Shown here one piece after another: positions 37,609 through 49,589 of a stretch of 64,000 bases of DNA; position 1 is the first letter of the stretch, and each line of letters starts with the position of its first letter. The notes beneath the pieces are model-generated. The model did not search any database. It worked only from the letters and a program-made list of their open reading frames with translations, and was not told where the DNA came from. Position numbers and translations under genes: made by a program. Origin of the DNA: Paraglomus occultum (Eukaryota > Glomeromycota > Glomeromycetes > Paraglomerales > Paraglomeraceae); the NCBI GenBank assembly GCA_910592205.1, contig CAJVPJ010000001.1:62001-126000 (forward strand), in the 5' to 3' direction.

Positions 37609-38322
37609 ATGGTATCAATGGAAATAACAATTTTTAAACAGGAACTAATTAGAGAATTAGGTGAAGTAAATTTCATTCCAAAACCTCCTAATGAAGAAAT
37701 TTTTAGATCAGTGTTTGATAAAATTTTAGTTCACTCTTGTAGTTGACCTGAGTTTTGTGAAAAATTCCCCATTAAGGAAGTTTGGCAACACTATCTTGCT
37801 GTACAATATCTTTTTTCTCAATATTATATTGGTTATAATAAATTTGAGAAATAGAAAGAAGTTGGGTGATTACGATCATTAGTAATTAGTTTAGAGAAAG
37901 AGAGAAATTCTTTAAAAGGAAATGTTGTTAATTTAGAAAAAGTTAATCAAGAATTAGAGCAAGAAGTAAAAGAACTGGAAACTAAAGTAGAAGAATTAGA
38001 TGATGAGGTACAAATGGAGCGAGAAGAAGCTGAGAAAGCACTAAATAAAGCTGGAGAATGGAGGAAGAACCAAATGACCGAGGTTGTTTTGAAGCACGAT
38101 GCAGCAATGGGCAAACTCCTAGATCGAATAGATTTATTAGAAAATAGTTTAAGTAAAAATGAAGAAATAAACCGAAGAAATTATTTAGAAACTAAAGAGT
38201 TGCCAGCCTTGCCAAAACAACAAAAAGAAAACAGACTGCAAAAGTTCAAGCAATTGGTAAGTAAAGTAAAAGAAAAAACTAAGGAAAAGTTCCAGACTTT
38301 TATTATTCAGAAAAGCAAGTAA
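37609..38322 (+). CDS. Lys/Glu-rich coiled-coil protein, TGA as Trp
   Basis: A 238-codon frame (including stop), ATG 37609 to TAA 38320-38322, containing TGA at 37744 (CS-TGA-PEFCEKFP) and 37867 (EVG-TGA-LRSLV) and one TAG at 37852. After about residue 90 it is a long heptad-like coiled coil (LEKVNQELEQEVKELETKVE), and it ends in a very basic tail. Codon use is strongly A/T-ending, unlike the fungal genes on either side. No specific family is recognised. The TAG suggests either a mutation after insertion or a sequence error. The ATG at 37618 is an alternative start. The function is unknown; long coiled-coil proteins of this kind are common in mollicutes. Confidence 0.6.
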
Positions 38323-38333
38323 TATTGACATAA

Positions 38334-38983
38334 ATGAGACTAGAATATAGAGTTCTGGAAATAGCAAAGGACGATGATCAAGAATGCAATTTTTGTTTTC
38401 TAGATTTTGATGACCCAACCCTCCTTAATTTTGATACTTCTCCTGCTACTCATCAAATGGTAGTTCGTAACACTCCTGATGGTTATTCAGACATCGTGGC
38501 AAATGTAAAAAAGATTATGATAATAATTCTCTTCCATGATGCGAGAAATGTGGTAGATTAAAAAGAAATAGAAACAGATGTTTTTGTAGTCGTTTGAAAG
38601 CCAAATCAACTAAGCCACTTTCTGATAAAGAACTACTTTCACAAGCTTTCAATTCTCGTTTGGAAAAGAAAACTAGGGAGCTAGAAAATGAGCTATCAAC
38701 TACTAAAGAGGAATTAAAAATTGAAAGAGAGGAAGTAGCCAAGTTTCAAGAAAAATCCGAAGAATGAAACAAAAGACAAAAGCAAGAGTTATTAGACAAA
38801 ATTAAGCAACAAGAAGCAGAGATTGAACGTTTAAAAAAACTAACACCTCAAGAACTGGTTAATGAAATAGAATCTTATAAGGAAGAAGTGGCTCGACTAA
38901 AATCTCAATTAGAAAAATTAAATTCTCAACAGAAAGCTCAAATCGAGGTTAAAAGGTGACCTTGATCGAAAATGAGGAAGTAA
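38334..38983 (+). pseudogene. Second coiled-coil frame, TGA as Trp, with one frameshift
   Basis: A plus-strand frame opens at ATG 38334 (LEIAKDDDQECNFCFLDFDD). It shifts by one base near 38490-38500 into a frame that reads CKKDYDNNSLP-TGA-CEKCG, a zinc-ribbon-like Cys cluster, followed by a long Lys/Glu coiled coil to TAA 38981-38983. In that frame TGA occurs at 38537, 38765, 38957 and 38963, with no TAA or TAG before the end. Composition matches the preceding coiled-coil frame. The frameshift means it is not intact even with code 4. Family and function are unknown. Confidence 0.55.
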
Positions 38984-39000
38984 ATAATAATTAAAGAAGA

Positions 39001-39515
39001 TACCGATACCAAGTGACGTCAAAATGTTCACTTTGTCTGGTTTTGTTGCAGCATGCCCCATATCAGTGTGCATGGACAACTTGTACTAAGCATAGGCCTG
39101 AACAGGCGATCGGGGTAATTTTGGAACAAGTTTGTTGTGCTGTTTACCGAGTTTACAGGGATGCTTAGAGTTTAGCTTTGCTGTTCAATCAAAAATTTCT
39201 ATTACTGATTCTCAATTTTAGTTTACAATTGTAAAATTTGGGTGACTGACTACTTTATAAACCCCACTATTTATTATATCGCAGAATATCAACTCTCTAT
39301 TATCACCATAACATATGAACTGTTGTACAAAACAAAAAAAATACAGTGACTGTATTCGTCTATTAAAGAATGTATAAAAATTATTAAGTAGTGACAAAGA
39401 GGAAATACGGCTGTCGGAGTTAAGGCGGACATAGAAATATTTACAAAAAGATTATTGAATTTTGAGAACAGCCGCCATAAGAGGAGACGTATCTGAAAGG
39501 TGTGGTCGAACAGAA
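39001..39515. other. Intergenic between inserted segment and Rax2
   Basis: About 500 bp without a supported gene. It probably includes the right junction of the TGA-reading segment (near 38990-39060, where Lys-rich composition stops) and the 3' UTR of Rax2. Confidence 0.45.
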
Positions 39516-42500
39516 TTACGAGTCTTCTGGTGGGATGCTTGATACATAATTACTAGGGAAGGCTCCCTTTACAAGTCGCCCAATGCCTGCAAACATAGAT
39601 GACATTGTCAGTTATTTGTAAATTTTCACTCTAAAAACACAATCTTATTTCGGTCGAAAAATTTCTTGATACCTACCATCATCAACAAACCCAATCCACC
39701 ATGTAGGATCACTCCTGTCGACGACATAAACGGTATCTCCGACTTTGAGCCCCAGTTCACCCGCATTACGTGGCTCGAACTTATATTGAGCATAAAAGAC
39801 CTGTGCGTCGTCCAAATTACCGACCAATTCGCTGAATAATCCTCCCGCTCCTCCACCAGCCACAAATTCTTGTTTCCGGTCGCTTTCTCCGTTGGCAGAT
39901 TTTTCGGTGCCAGAAGACACTCGCACTTTTTCTGAACCCGATGAATTCTTGTCGCTTTGTTGAAGTAAATCCTGTGCGAGTTTGATCTTTGACTCGAGAT
40001 TGAACGTTGCCGTCGTAGTTTCTTCTGCTTCCTTTTTTAATTTTGATCGACGGTAATAAGCTATTGCCATTAATATCGCAACTATTGCAAATACCATCAA
40101 TAGTGAGATGGCTGCAGCTATCAGTATTACTAACAATACCGCGAGGGGTGCTTTTTTTTGGCGAGAGAAATAAATTAGATATTTTTTGTCAAAAATCATT
40201 TCAATCACTATTAATTATTCAGAGTTTAACTTACTTTTATTAGAGAATGATGGGGGAATATCAAAGAAGATACCCAAAATATTCCCGTTACTTCCTCCAC
40301 TCTGCGAAGCTTGTAGATAAGGATGCCAGTTCTGCCCATCGAACAATGCCGTACTAACATTTCCAGCATTATTCAACTGTAAGTCTCCAACAACCATTAG
40401 TATTCGGTTCCCGTTTATTATATCATTGCCTGGATTGTCCCCGTTAATTGGTAGGAAGGTCAACTGAGATATCCTCGAAGTTGATACTAGTCCAGTGGTG
40501 AATGAAGTAAATTTTGATCCATCGTATTCATACAAGTATGCAGAGTTTGCGTCAGTATGTCCAGCTATCCAAATGCGTTGAGCAGAGCCGTCTATTGCGA
40601 GAGCTGAAGGTGCACCGGATAGAGAAGTGGATTCTGTAATGGGGCGCCATGTAGATTGACCATAATCGTATTCTGCAAGATAAGTCTTTTCCCCATTTAC
40701 GGTTAAATTACCAGCTGCATAAAGAAGGTTTTGGTTTGACTAAAGGAGAAGGGAAAGAATGCAGTATGGGCTAGTTAATAATTGTTACGCATCATATGCT
40801 AAATCATTTTGCTACTAATATCCTGTTCTCTTACCTCGACAAAATCAATTGCAAATACTTCTCCATCAATATTTGTATTACCCAGTGCATTCCATTGATT
40901 CTTACTAGCATCAAAACTACAGACGACTTTGCATTCGACATCGCCTGCTTTATCAAACACCCCTCCAACCAGTATCTCCTTGTTATTCTGTCTTTGTTTC
41001 ACAACATTCACACTGACGCCCTCTGCACCGCTCAATTGAGGTATATCTTCAAATTCATTCGATTTTAAATTATACGCTGCAAAGCCATCGCCTTTCGGAG
41101 AGGAGAATACACCACCAATGTAAAGTATATCGTCTATAATTAGTACCGTTTGAATAGTACCATTTATGTCGCCTGATAGAGACTGAACGGTGCTGTTCTT
41201 AACGAAGGCTATGTTCTTTACAGTGCCAATCGTAAAGTTTCCCCCTATCACGGTTACTGCTTCGCCGTCAGAGTTTTCGTAAAAAGCTCCAGTGTAGACA
41301 GAAACTTGGGGGGCACTGCCATTAATGCTCGTCGGCACAATTGGCAATGGAGTAATATCACCCTGAGGACTCAATAGACTAGCTCCAAACATTTGGACAG
41401 ATGATGCGGAAAAAACGTCTCCAGAAATGTATGTAACTGCATCTCCATTTACTGTAAGTGATATAATATCTTTAATGTTTCCGTTGACAAAATTAGTCTC
41501 ATTGGCCCAAGAATTCAGTCCCTCATCCCATAATTCGAATCCAAATGTCACTTCACCATCCGTCTTTCCAGGATCATATCTCACTTGGTACGGTCCACTG
41601 ACGAATATTTGATTGTTGTTGCTAACATTGGCATAGCCTAACACATTCACAGGACCGTTCAATCCTCCGCTTACTGGCGTCCAAGCCTTCGTAGATAGCT
41701 TATATCTCGCTATATTCAACAGTGTCTGAGGATTAACAGTTCCAGTAAATGAACCACCAACAATAATTTCATCAGAAGAAACGCTGATGATACTATTCAC
41801 GGGTCCGTTAAGCCCACCGTTGGAAAGAGAAACAAGTTGAGAACCGTCATATAATACTATATTAGAAAACCTCGCATCAGAGAACGTTCCGCCGATGATC
41901 AATTGGGTTTTAGAGAGCAATGCCAAAGATTCTACTTTTGCCCTGTCTGGAAAAATCCCGTTCAGACTACCCCAAGCATTGACACCTCCATTGACGTTTA
42001 ACCAATACTGAAACACTCCACTTAATGGTGGTGCACTATTTGTTCTCGTAAATGCCACGTATCCAATATCAATTTGGAGCGTGTTTTGACCTGGATTTGG
42101 TGGTACCTGTTTATCTAATTCAACCACTACTGACGGCTTAAATGTATCGCTTGTAGCAAGTACTTTACCCTGATACAACGTAATGTCTTTAGGTCTTAAA
42201 TTATTCGTTGTTATATTCAAAACTACGCTTGTTCCCGGTAGCACGTTTGTAGTGACCGAGATTGTGGCCGCATTCTCGCAATTGGGCGTACATGGAGGGA
42301 GATGGAGCGTTACTAAATAATTACCCGTTTGAGGAACGTATGGCGTCAAAGTGACAGTGTCGTCGCTGGATGCGTACGATGCTGCGGGAATCGTGGCCTG
42401 TAAGGCTGGTTCCCAATCTCCTTGGATAATTACTGGAGTCCAGGTGCCTGTCGTTGAGACGGAAGGAGTGAACGGCGTTGAAATGCAAGAAGGGAAATTT

Positions 42501-44062
42501 CCATACCCTGTTGCATGAACTACCACATCTGTAGAATGAAAAAACACACATTATTGTATCAGAATGGGGGAATGGTAAAGTGTAAAACAGACATTTTCAC
42601 AGCACCACAATTTCTCTTTGATTACATTACACTTACCGCTCTGATAGAACTGAATTTGATGAAATCCACCGCCGATTCCATTGAACTCGATCACATTCAC
42701 TTGCAAAGCTGTTGTTGTAATTTGAGTAACGAATTGGAACGTTTGCGTTGTTGTATTAGACTGTTGTAGTGGACAAGCGTCAATACATGTGACGGTCGCA
42801 AGGGTATTGGGATCAATGTAAGATAGCTCGACTCTTTGATTATCAGCTGTCCATATGCTGATTGGGTGGGCAAAGAATAATATTATGAATAAGTAAAATT
42901 GAATACCTCCAAATGCCAATACTACCATGATATTCGTCTTATTTTATGTACCTGAAAGTTTTAGTGCCCCTACCCTCAACCATTGTATTCACTATATCAA
43001 CACTAGTCGGGGCAACTTGTACTGGAAATTGTATTCTCCACGAGCCGGGTTGATAATCGGCCAATAACCATGTATTTCCTGGCCCATCAGCACCTTTTGG
43101 ACAAATAATTGCACTGGGGTCATCAAAACCTGGTCTACGAGATCCATTGCCAACAGTAATCTAGTAATAGAGTAGAGTTATTAGATATATATAATGAACA
43201 GTCAAGTGTACGGGTTATCTTGATTATATCATTAACCGTATTATTAATACGCTCGCACGCGACATGTATCGCTAAAGACAGGTTATCAAACGATCTCGCC
43301 CCAAAACCATACTCTACTTACATTGGCATGTGCCATGTCCAGTGGCTGAGACGAAGTAACGTCGCCAAAACTTCCATCGGATGTAGCATCAAACTCGCCA
43401 CCGAAATATACTGTATTGTTATCACTATTCAATACGATTGTGTTAACGGGTCCGTTAAAGCCACCAAACGGTAGTGGGCTCCATTGACCATCTTTCCAAA
43501 TCGCGACGGAGCCTCCATAGTTTGGTTTATCCTGAGCAGAGACATTGACAGGGGCGGTAAATGAACCTCCAACGTAGAGCGTATTAGTGGATGAGTCACA
43601 CAGAAGTGAAAGTACAGGGCCATCTAGACCCGAAGAGAGGTTGGAGAAGGTAGACGTCGTTGGATTGTATAGGGCGATGTAATTTGCTGTAAGGGAAACG
43701 CCGGCGTTGTTTGTGATAGTGGTGAAGTTTCCACCAACATACACGTCTAATTCTCCTCCTCTATTCATTTGGCACATTGCATTGACAGTTTTATTTCCTT
43801 CTGTATATCCTAATAATGTAAAACTGTCTCCTTTTTTCTGTATTATGGACCCACTTGTTCCGTTATTAATTTGTTGCAGACCTCCTTCAGTATAAAAAGA
43901 TATTTCATTGTATTGTCCTGCTATACCTATTTTCTTGAGACTCTCTAAATTCACGTTAGGTAGGTCACTTGGTATACTCGAGTATACCTGCGTGGGTATT
44001 GATGAGAGGAAGAAGAGGAGGAGGAAGAGAAAGGATGTTATAGAGGGTGGTGGGGTATACAT
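39516..44062 (-). CDS. RAX2: Rax2 cortical polarity protein with C-terminal SH3 domain
   Basis: Seven exons on the minus strand: 43322-44062, 42952-43160, 42637-42857, 40835-42528, 40235-40739, 39677-40150 and 39516-39586, 1304 aa. A signal peptide follows the chosen ATG (FLFLLLFFLSSIPTQVYS). The ectodomain of about 1100 residues has repeated kelch-like units of the type LNGPVNSI...IIVGGSFTG and many N-x-S/T sites. One strong transmembrane helix (about 1125-1157, LAVLLVILIAAAISLLMVFA) precedes a cytosolic tail. The tail ends in an SH3 domain (about 1240-1300: FYAQYKFEPRNAGELGLKVGD, DPTWWIGFV, GAFPSNYV). Rax2 marks bipolar bud sites in yeast and growing tips in hyphae. The SH3 end is absent from the classical yeast description. 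An upstream in-frame ATG near 44146 exists, but the signal peptide argues for 44062. Confidence 0.92.
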
Positions 44063-44164
44063 TGTATTAACATGAGTCGGATCGGTAATTAAAAGAATGT
44101 ATAGGTTCGTTGTAGAGAGTAAAGGGGAATAAGAAGGGATATGCAAGTGTGTATGCTAATACAG

Positions 44165-44245
44165 CAGTTATATTACTGTTGTTGTGGTTGCTGTGGTTGC
44201 TGTTGCTGTCGTAGTAGTTATTATTATTATTATTATTACTTTTAC
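44165..44245. repeat. Trinucleotide-rich simple sequence
   Basis: Runs of GTT/GCT-type and then TTA repeats upstream of the Rax2 start, directly visible. Confidence 0.75.
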
Positions 44246-46348
44246 TATTACAATTTACTGCAGTACTTGGTATTTGATACCGTAATATTTGTATCAAGTA
44301 TTCGGTTATATTATTTGTTATCTTATTAGGTTGCAATTCAGCTCACTTCTTCTTGTACTATATTGCAGCAGACGAGTAAAATGCAGAACCAAACTACTCT
44401 CTCTAAATATACCACTCTGTCTATGCTGCTCAATTTTCAGTATGCAGAGAGAAAGAGTAGCAGAGAAGAGAGTGGGATTGATGAAAGAGCAGCTCCTGAA
44501 TGTTGGTTTTGGGTTTCAATGAATTTTTTTTTTGTTCGTCGAAGTGTTTGAACTGCAACTGAATGTCGAGACCGAGCACAAATGCCAACACATATTGCAA
44601 TCTCCGCGTTAGTTACACAATTGAACACAATGCAAGGAAATGTGAACGTGTGTGATGCTATTGGATGACTTGAGGCTCATTTGACGGTCTTATTAATCCA
44701 TATAAATACATATTATATGTTCTTATCGTTCTCATCCACTGCCATCTATTTTCATTGCTTCTCACCCATAGTTGTCTATGGAAATCGCCATAGTGCAGTT
44801 GATTACGTTAATGCGCATTGTTTAGGCTTTCAACTACTGAGATCTTGATTGTATCAAAGTATACTTGTACCACCGTGCCAGACCATCACAAGTAAAAATC
44901 TGTCACAAATATGGTTTATAAATACCCTATCAAAAAGATTAATTTGGGCATTGTAATTAATAGAAATAATCACACACTATGATACATATTGTATATTATA
45001 TTAATATATTGTACAATATCGATATATGTGTTACTGCGGCGTACCAAAACCATTTCACGTGAGATATGCACAAATCAAAATCGCTGGGCAAGTTTCGGAG
45101 ACGTTGACAAATCCCGTTCAGATTACCAAAATTAATAACTGTCTGCCGGAAGTAGATCCTAGCACCAGTATCGATAGTTAATTATTCATTAGGAATAGAT
45201 TTTGGACTGTCAAAAAAATAAATTCGTCATCTATGGTTAGTATTAGTGGCAATAGAGCAAGTTGCAAAAATCCATACTCGATATTCAAAAAGAGAAATAA
45301 CAATAATGACAATGACAAAACTCAATTCGTGATAGGGGCTATACTATAATAATAACAACAATAATAACCCGTCTTTACCGATAGCGATGCAGAACAGGTT
45401 TATTTACTCCTTAACTTTCGAATTATAACAGCGTATAGTTATGCACACTGTATATGCACTGTCCATGTAACCCACAGAATGAAAATCTTTATCGAATATT
45501 CTGAATTGAATTTAATTATGAAAACACAATATCATGATTATGCATTATAACTTTATGTACATTTTACTTGTATCGAAAAATTTTGGATGATAGCTAACAA
45601 GTTCAATTCTAGATACATAAGCAAACTCGATAAGTCAGGCAAAATATGCAATCAGAAAAGATAACAGTGATGTTACAGACTTGTACGATTGACATTCCTT
45701 GAATAGCTTAATAACGGGGGTAAAGCATTACAGAAATATTTTCGGCTCCACAAACGGTCTTACAAAGTTTTTTTTTCTCCAACATTAATCAGGTAAGCGC
45801 AACGCCGACGCAAACCAGTAATAGTACCTGCTCAACAAGAAAAGATTTTCAACCGAGCAGGTTCATCCGAACAAGACAGCAAATGAACCCCGACAGACTT
45901 TTCACGCAATACTGTAGATTCTTCCAAGTAAATAATCAGATCTTCACCAGGGAAATTAATTATATTAAGGAGATTTGCTATTTACTACATTTTTCATAAG
46001 TAATGTCAGTTGTGAAAAAGTAATCCCCCGATTTGTTTAGTTTACTTTGTCGACCAGGCAAGTGTTAACCTTTTGGTGATAATTCCTTGGTTACGATTAT
46101 TAATAGCTGCGTCCAACTAAACCTTATCTGCTTTCCCTTTAAAGTTTTAATCAATAGTGAGACTAACCAGCTTCAATAAAGCAAGAAATAATTTGTGCTG
46201 TTTATACGGCAAAGTTCAACATTAATATTAGTAACTGACTAATTGACTAATATACATTAGAATCACTAATGTTATTATTATGTCGGATGATCGGAATGTA
46301 TACTAAAACGCAAATAGACTGTGTAATGACGTTCTTTCTAGACATTTA

Positions 46349-46575
46349 CGTGGGGCGTTCAATAAGTTGGCTTTATTTCGAAAAGTTGCATACTAATTTT
46401 AAAATTGACTAAACCATTCTTTCAAAATAGTCTCCTCCTACATTTGTGAATTTTTGTGATTCTTTCCACGAACTTTCAAAAGACTTGTGATACTCCTCTT
46501 ATGAGATACTAAAAACAGCTGTCTGAAGGCCCTGAATCCTGTTACAATTCTTTTTCGTCAAGTAATTTTATAATT
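46349..46575 (-). mobile_element. Mariner-type transposon 3' remnant
   Basis: The plus-strand edge GGGGCGTTCAATAAGTTGGC resembles a mariner terminal repeat. On the minus strand the last residues of a mariner transposase can be read: YHKSFESSWKES, a few more residues, then NVGGDYFE and a stop, followed shortly by the terminal repeat. Upstream in the coding direction the frame is broken by stops and only a short piece is recognisable. No partner terminal repeat was found. It is an inactive remnant. Confidence 0.65.
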
Positions 46576-47289
46576 TTAAAATAAAACAGAAAGTGAACAT
46601 TGACAAAATCTAGACGCATATAATAACTTGATTTGTTCGTGCTTCAAAAGTCCTATAACCTTTTTATTTTAGATTTGTCATGGTGTTAGGTGTAGCATCT
46701 CATTGCGGGCAATTACTCTTTTCCTTAAAATTTGTTTTATCTTTAACAAATAGAAGCTAGGATTGATTAAACTAAAGATACTTATTCTTATATATATTTT
46801 AATAAGGGTTTATTAAGCATACTATGGGTATTTTCAACTCCCTGCATGCAGAATGTGACCAATGACAATCAATGCGTTATTATTATAAGATATAAAGTCA
46901 GAAACATTTGCTAATTTTCAAACTTGCTCCACAAGAACCTTCTGATCCATATGGGTTTGCTACTTGTTTCTCAAAAGAAATTTGCGACCAAAACTAAGGC
47001 CAACATGAGATGTTCTAACAGCTTTATAATTCATTATGTATTTGTAAATGATTAAAATGTTCACTTGATCAAAACAGAATTCTGACAGACATTATAAAAC
47101 GTCTAAGTTCTAGATTCAATAACAACAGAAACTGCAGTCAACTTTTTGTATCACAAAAAATGAGGAAAACATGGTCTGATTTAATTTAATTTATGTAAAT
47201 ATCTGTACTAGTACAGACTGTTATCATGAAATTATAACATCTATATAGGATTACCTGTATATGATAAATAACGATTATAATGGCCCCAC

Positions 47290-47960
47290 TGAATATGAAA
47301 AAGCATACGTTTTTTGGCAATTGTGGTTCCCAAAAGATTCCAAGAGAAATGTTTGCTGAATTACGTGAAGCGTTTCAAGCTCTCTCTAGATTCGAACAAG
47401 TACAAGACATATTTTAATGGCGCAGTAAATGGTGGAGAAATAACTGTCAGTCGACGTCTTAAAAAGAAAACAAGGGAACGTTTTACTGTTGAGATTACAA
47501 AACGCCACTTTGTCAGAAAACATATCTCAATACGTTGGGAATTGAAGCATTTTCTCGAAAACTATGTCGAAATGGATTACCAAGTCCCGGTAGAAATGTC
47601 AATCGCATTATTCGATCGCTTACACTTTTGCCAGCTGAAACGAGTTACAAGTCAGTCTATCATAATTATTGAAAACGACAGCATGTTGAAATTGTTAAAA
47701 TATGATGCGTTTCGTAAGTTATGAGATCAATTAACGTCTAATATGAGTCCAAGAACGACACGTGACAACATTTTCGGTATAAGAAGCGAGAGAGACTTAC
47801 TAAAGAACATCTAAATTAGAGAGAAACTATTACAACAAAAGTACGAAATTGGCAGTCGCTGCGTTTACAGCACTCGACATTACGCACAACCTAAATACAA
47901 TATTACACTATTTAGAAAGGCTTTGAAAGCTGTTGAGGCCCAATGTCTATAGATTTTTTT
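47290..47960 (+). pseudogene. Second decayed copy of the code-4 DUF7869-like element
   Basis: A degenerate plus-strand relative of 35689-37458. Shared blocks are SRRLKKKTRERF (SRRLKDKNRVNKR in the intact copy), FYC-TGA-DYKTPLCQKTYLN, NGLPSPGRNVNRI, LKYDAFRKL-TGA-DQLTSN and MSPRT. TGA at 47490-47492 and 47722-47724 aligns with TGA at 35941 and 36322 of the intact copy. Frameshifts separate the blocks and the RNase H-like C-terminus is missing or unrecognisable. It is non-functional but independently preserves the TGA positions. Confidence 0.7.
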
Positions 47961-49589
47961 TAATTTGACTATTATAGCCGCTCTTTTATTGCGCGTCATT
48001 GAAGCTAATATAGAAAAGAAACAGTGACATCAACTTATGATGTCGTGCCGTTAATATTATTAATGGAATTGAGGAATGGGCCAAAACCACGCTTTAGTGG
48101 CAAGTATTAATTAAGTTTCTTGATTTACAGTACCATTAATTAGCAATACAATATTAATATTAAGTTTTGTGACTGTGTTCAAATTTCAATAGCAAACAAA
48201 GAAAGACTCTCCGACCCACCATATGCAACGTTATGAAACGATAGTCCCTTTCCCGGATGCAGAGACATCCTTGGTTTCGCGATCTGACGATAAGGAGCGA
48301 TGGCACATAGACGAAGAACATACAAATGAAGCTATGGTCTCGCATACTGTATCTGTACGTTACATTGGATACATGCTTGATTTATCGGTGTCTAGTATAA
48401 ACTGCTAACAATTTCAGTAGTCTCCGGCAGAATTTATTATGGAAATATTAGGCATGGAGGAACTAGCAAATGTACGCAATTAATCTGTTCGCGTACCGCT
48501 TCATCTTGGATACCAAATAAATGTGCTTTACACGGACTGACATAATAATATGATTTACTGGTTGATCAGAATGGGGTACGTGAACGTTTTGCGCTCAACC
48601 GTAACTGTAATGAGCAATCAGTAATCAGCCTTACGTCCTGTTAGAAAATGCCCGTTTACCAATTCTTCCACTAGTTAAAATTTTAGTGGGTAAAATGATC
48701 GCGAGATAAGTACCTTATCCACCATACTGACTTCAAATGTATAATGGATTGTCAGGGAATAGGATACGTATTTCAGAGTAAATTAGAATAACTAGTTGAA
48801 ATACAATTATTTATCTCACCGAAGACAAAAAGAATCAGTTTGTTGAAGAGACGTAACAACCCGGAATTCTTCATAGTTCAAAAAGAGACGATACTTGATT
48901 TATAAAATCGAATCCACACCCAGACTCGTGCATAACGTAATTCCATAGTTTTGCGAATAACGTTCTGGCTAATTAGGATGTGACGTGATATTAAGAGTGA
49001 GATTATAATACTGTAGTGTACGTTAAATTCAATGTTTATTATTACTGTTATCATTAAATCGGTATCTAATTTCTTGCATTGGCTACTCCTTGAACTTGAT
49101 GACGTCAAAGAAACGTTCTCGCGCATTTATGCGAAGTAATTTAAATTTCATCTTTCGGTATGCTATTTTGAAATAGAAGCTGGGTAGCAAATTGACCAAT
49201 GATTTTGCACGAATGCTCGGTTCAACTGGTTTCAATAATTCTTTCCATTATTTTTTTTTCAAGAGAATATCTCACTACGATAAATTGTCAGTAAATCGAT
49301 ATCTTAAATTTTTAGGGCGGGGATGGGATTTTGCGCAAAGCACGTGTGTGTATGTAGTGTGCAGTTACTTAATCATGAGATTGACATGCATCAAAACTTA
49401 GATTGCTTGATCGTTGGTCAATGTCCATTTCTTATTCTCTCGTTTTCGCTACCAAGCTACTGCAGTACTGGCTTTGTCGGATAAACATTTATCCATAAAA
49501 AAAAGCATCATACACGTGCGACATCAAATAGCCTACAATCACCCCCCCACTCTCCGATCTTTGCACGAGTCCCGTTTTTCCCTTTCTGC

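Larger units (their letters stand above)
35200..39000. mobile_element. Inserted segment with TGA=Trp reading frames (code 4)
   Basis: This segment lies between the Crinkler and Rax2 and differs from both. Its genes lack introns, composition becomes strongly AT- and Lys-rich from about 37.6 kb, and its long frames are interrupted almost only by TGA. It holds a small minus-strand frame (35318-35575), the 589-codon DUF7869-like frame (35689-37458), a coiled-coil frame (37609-38322) and a second coiled-coil frame (about 38495-38983). Mollicutes, including the endobacteria of mycorrhizal fungi, and fungal mitochondria read TGA as Trp. The coiled-coil content favours a mollicute-like source, which is an inference. 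The boundaries are approximate; no target-site duplication or terminal repeat was found. Confidence 0.65.
44063..49589. other. Long intergenic region with relics and simple repeats
   Basis: 5.5 kb between Rax2 and the CCCH gene. It contains a GTT/GCT/TTA trinucleotide-rich tract (about 44165-44245), a mariner 3' remnant (about 46349-46575) and a decayed TGA-containing element copy (about 47290-47960). A 61-codon frame at 48223-48408 has fairly coding-like composition but no recognised domain or splice partners. No gene is supported. Confidence 0.5.

Noticed and set aside
35200..39000. Nuclear insertion of mitochondrial DNA as the source of TGA=Trp
   Set aside because: The transposase-like and coiled-coil proteins are not mitochondrial genes; a mitochondrial plasmid remains possible but has no positive support.
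48223..48408. 61-codon frame with fairly coding-like composition
   Set aside because: No domain, no upstream or downstream exon in phase, and short length.
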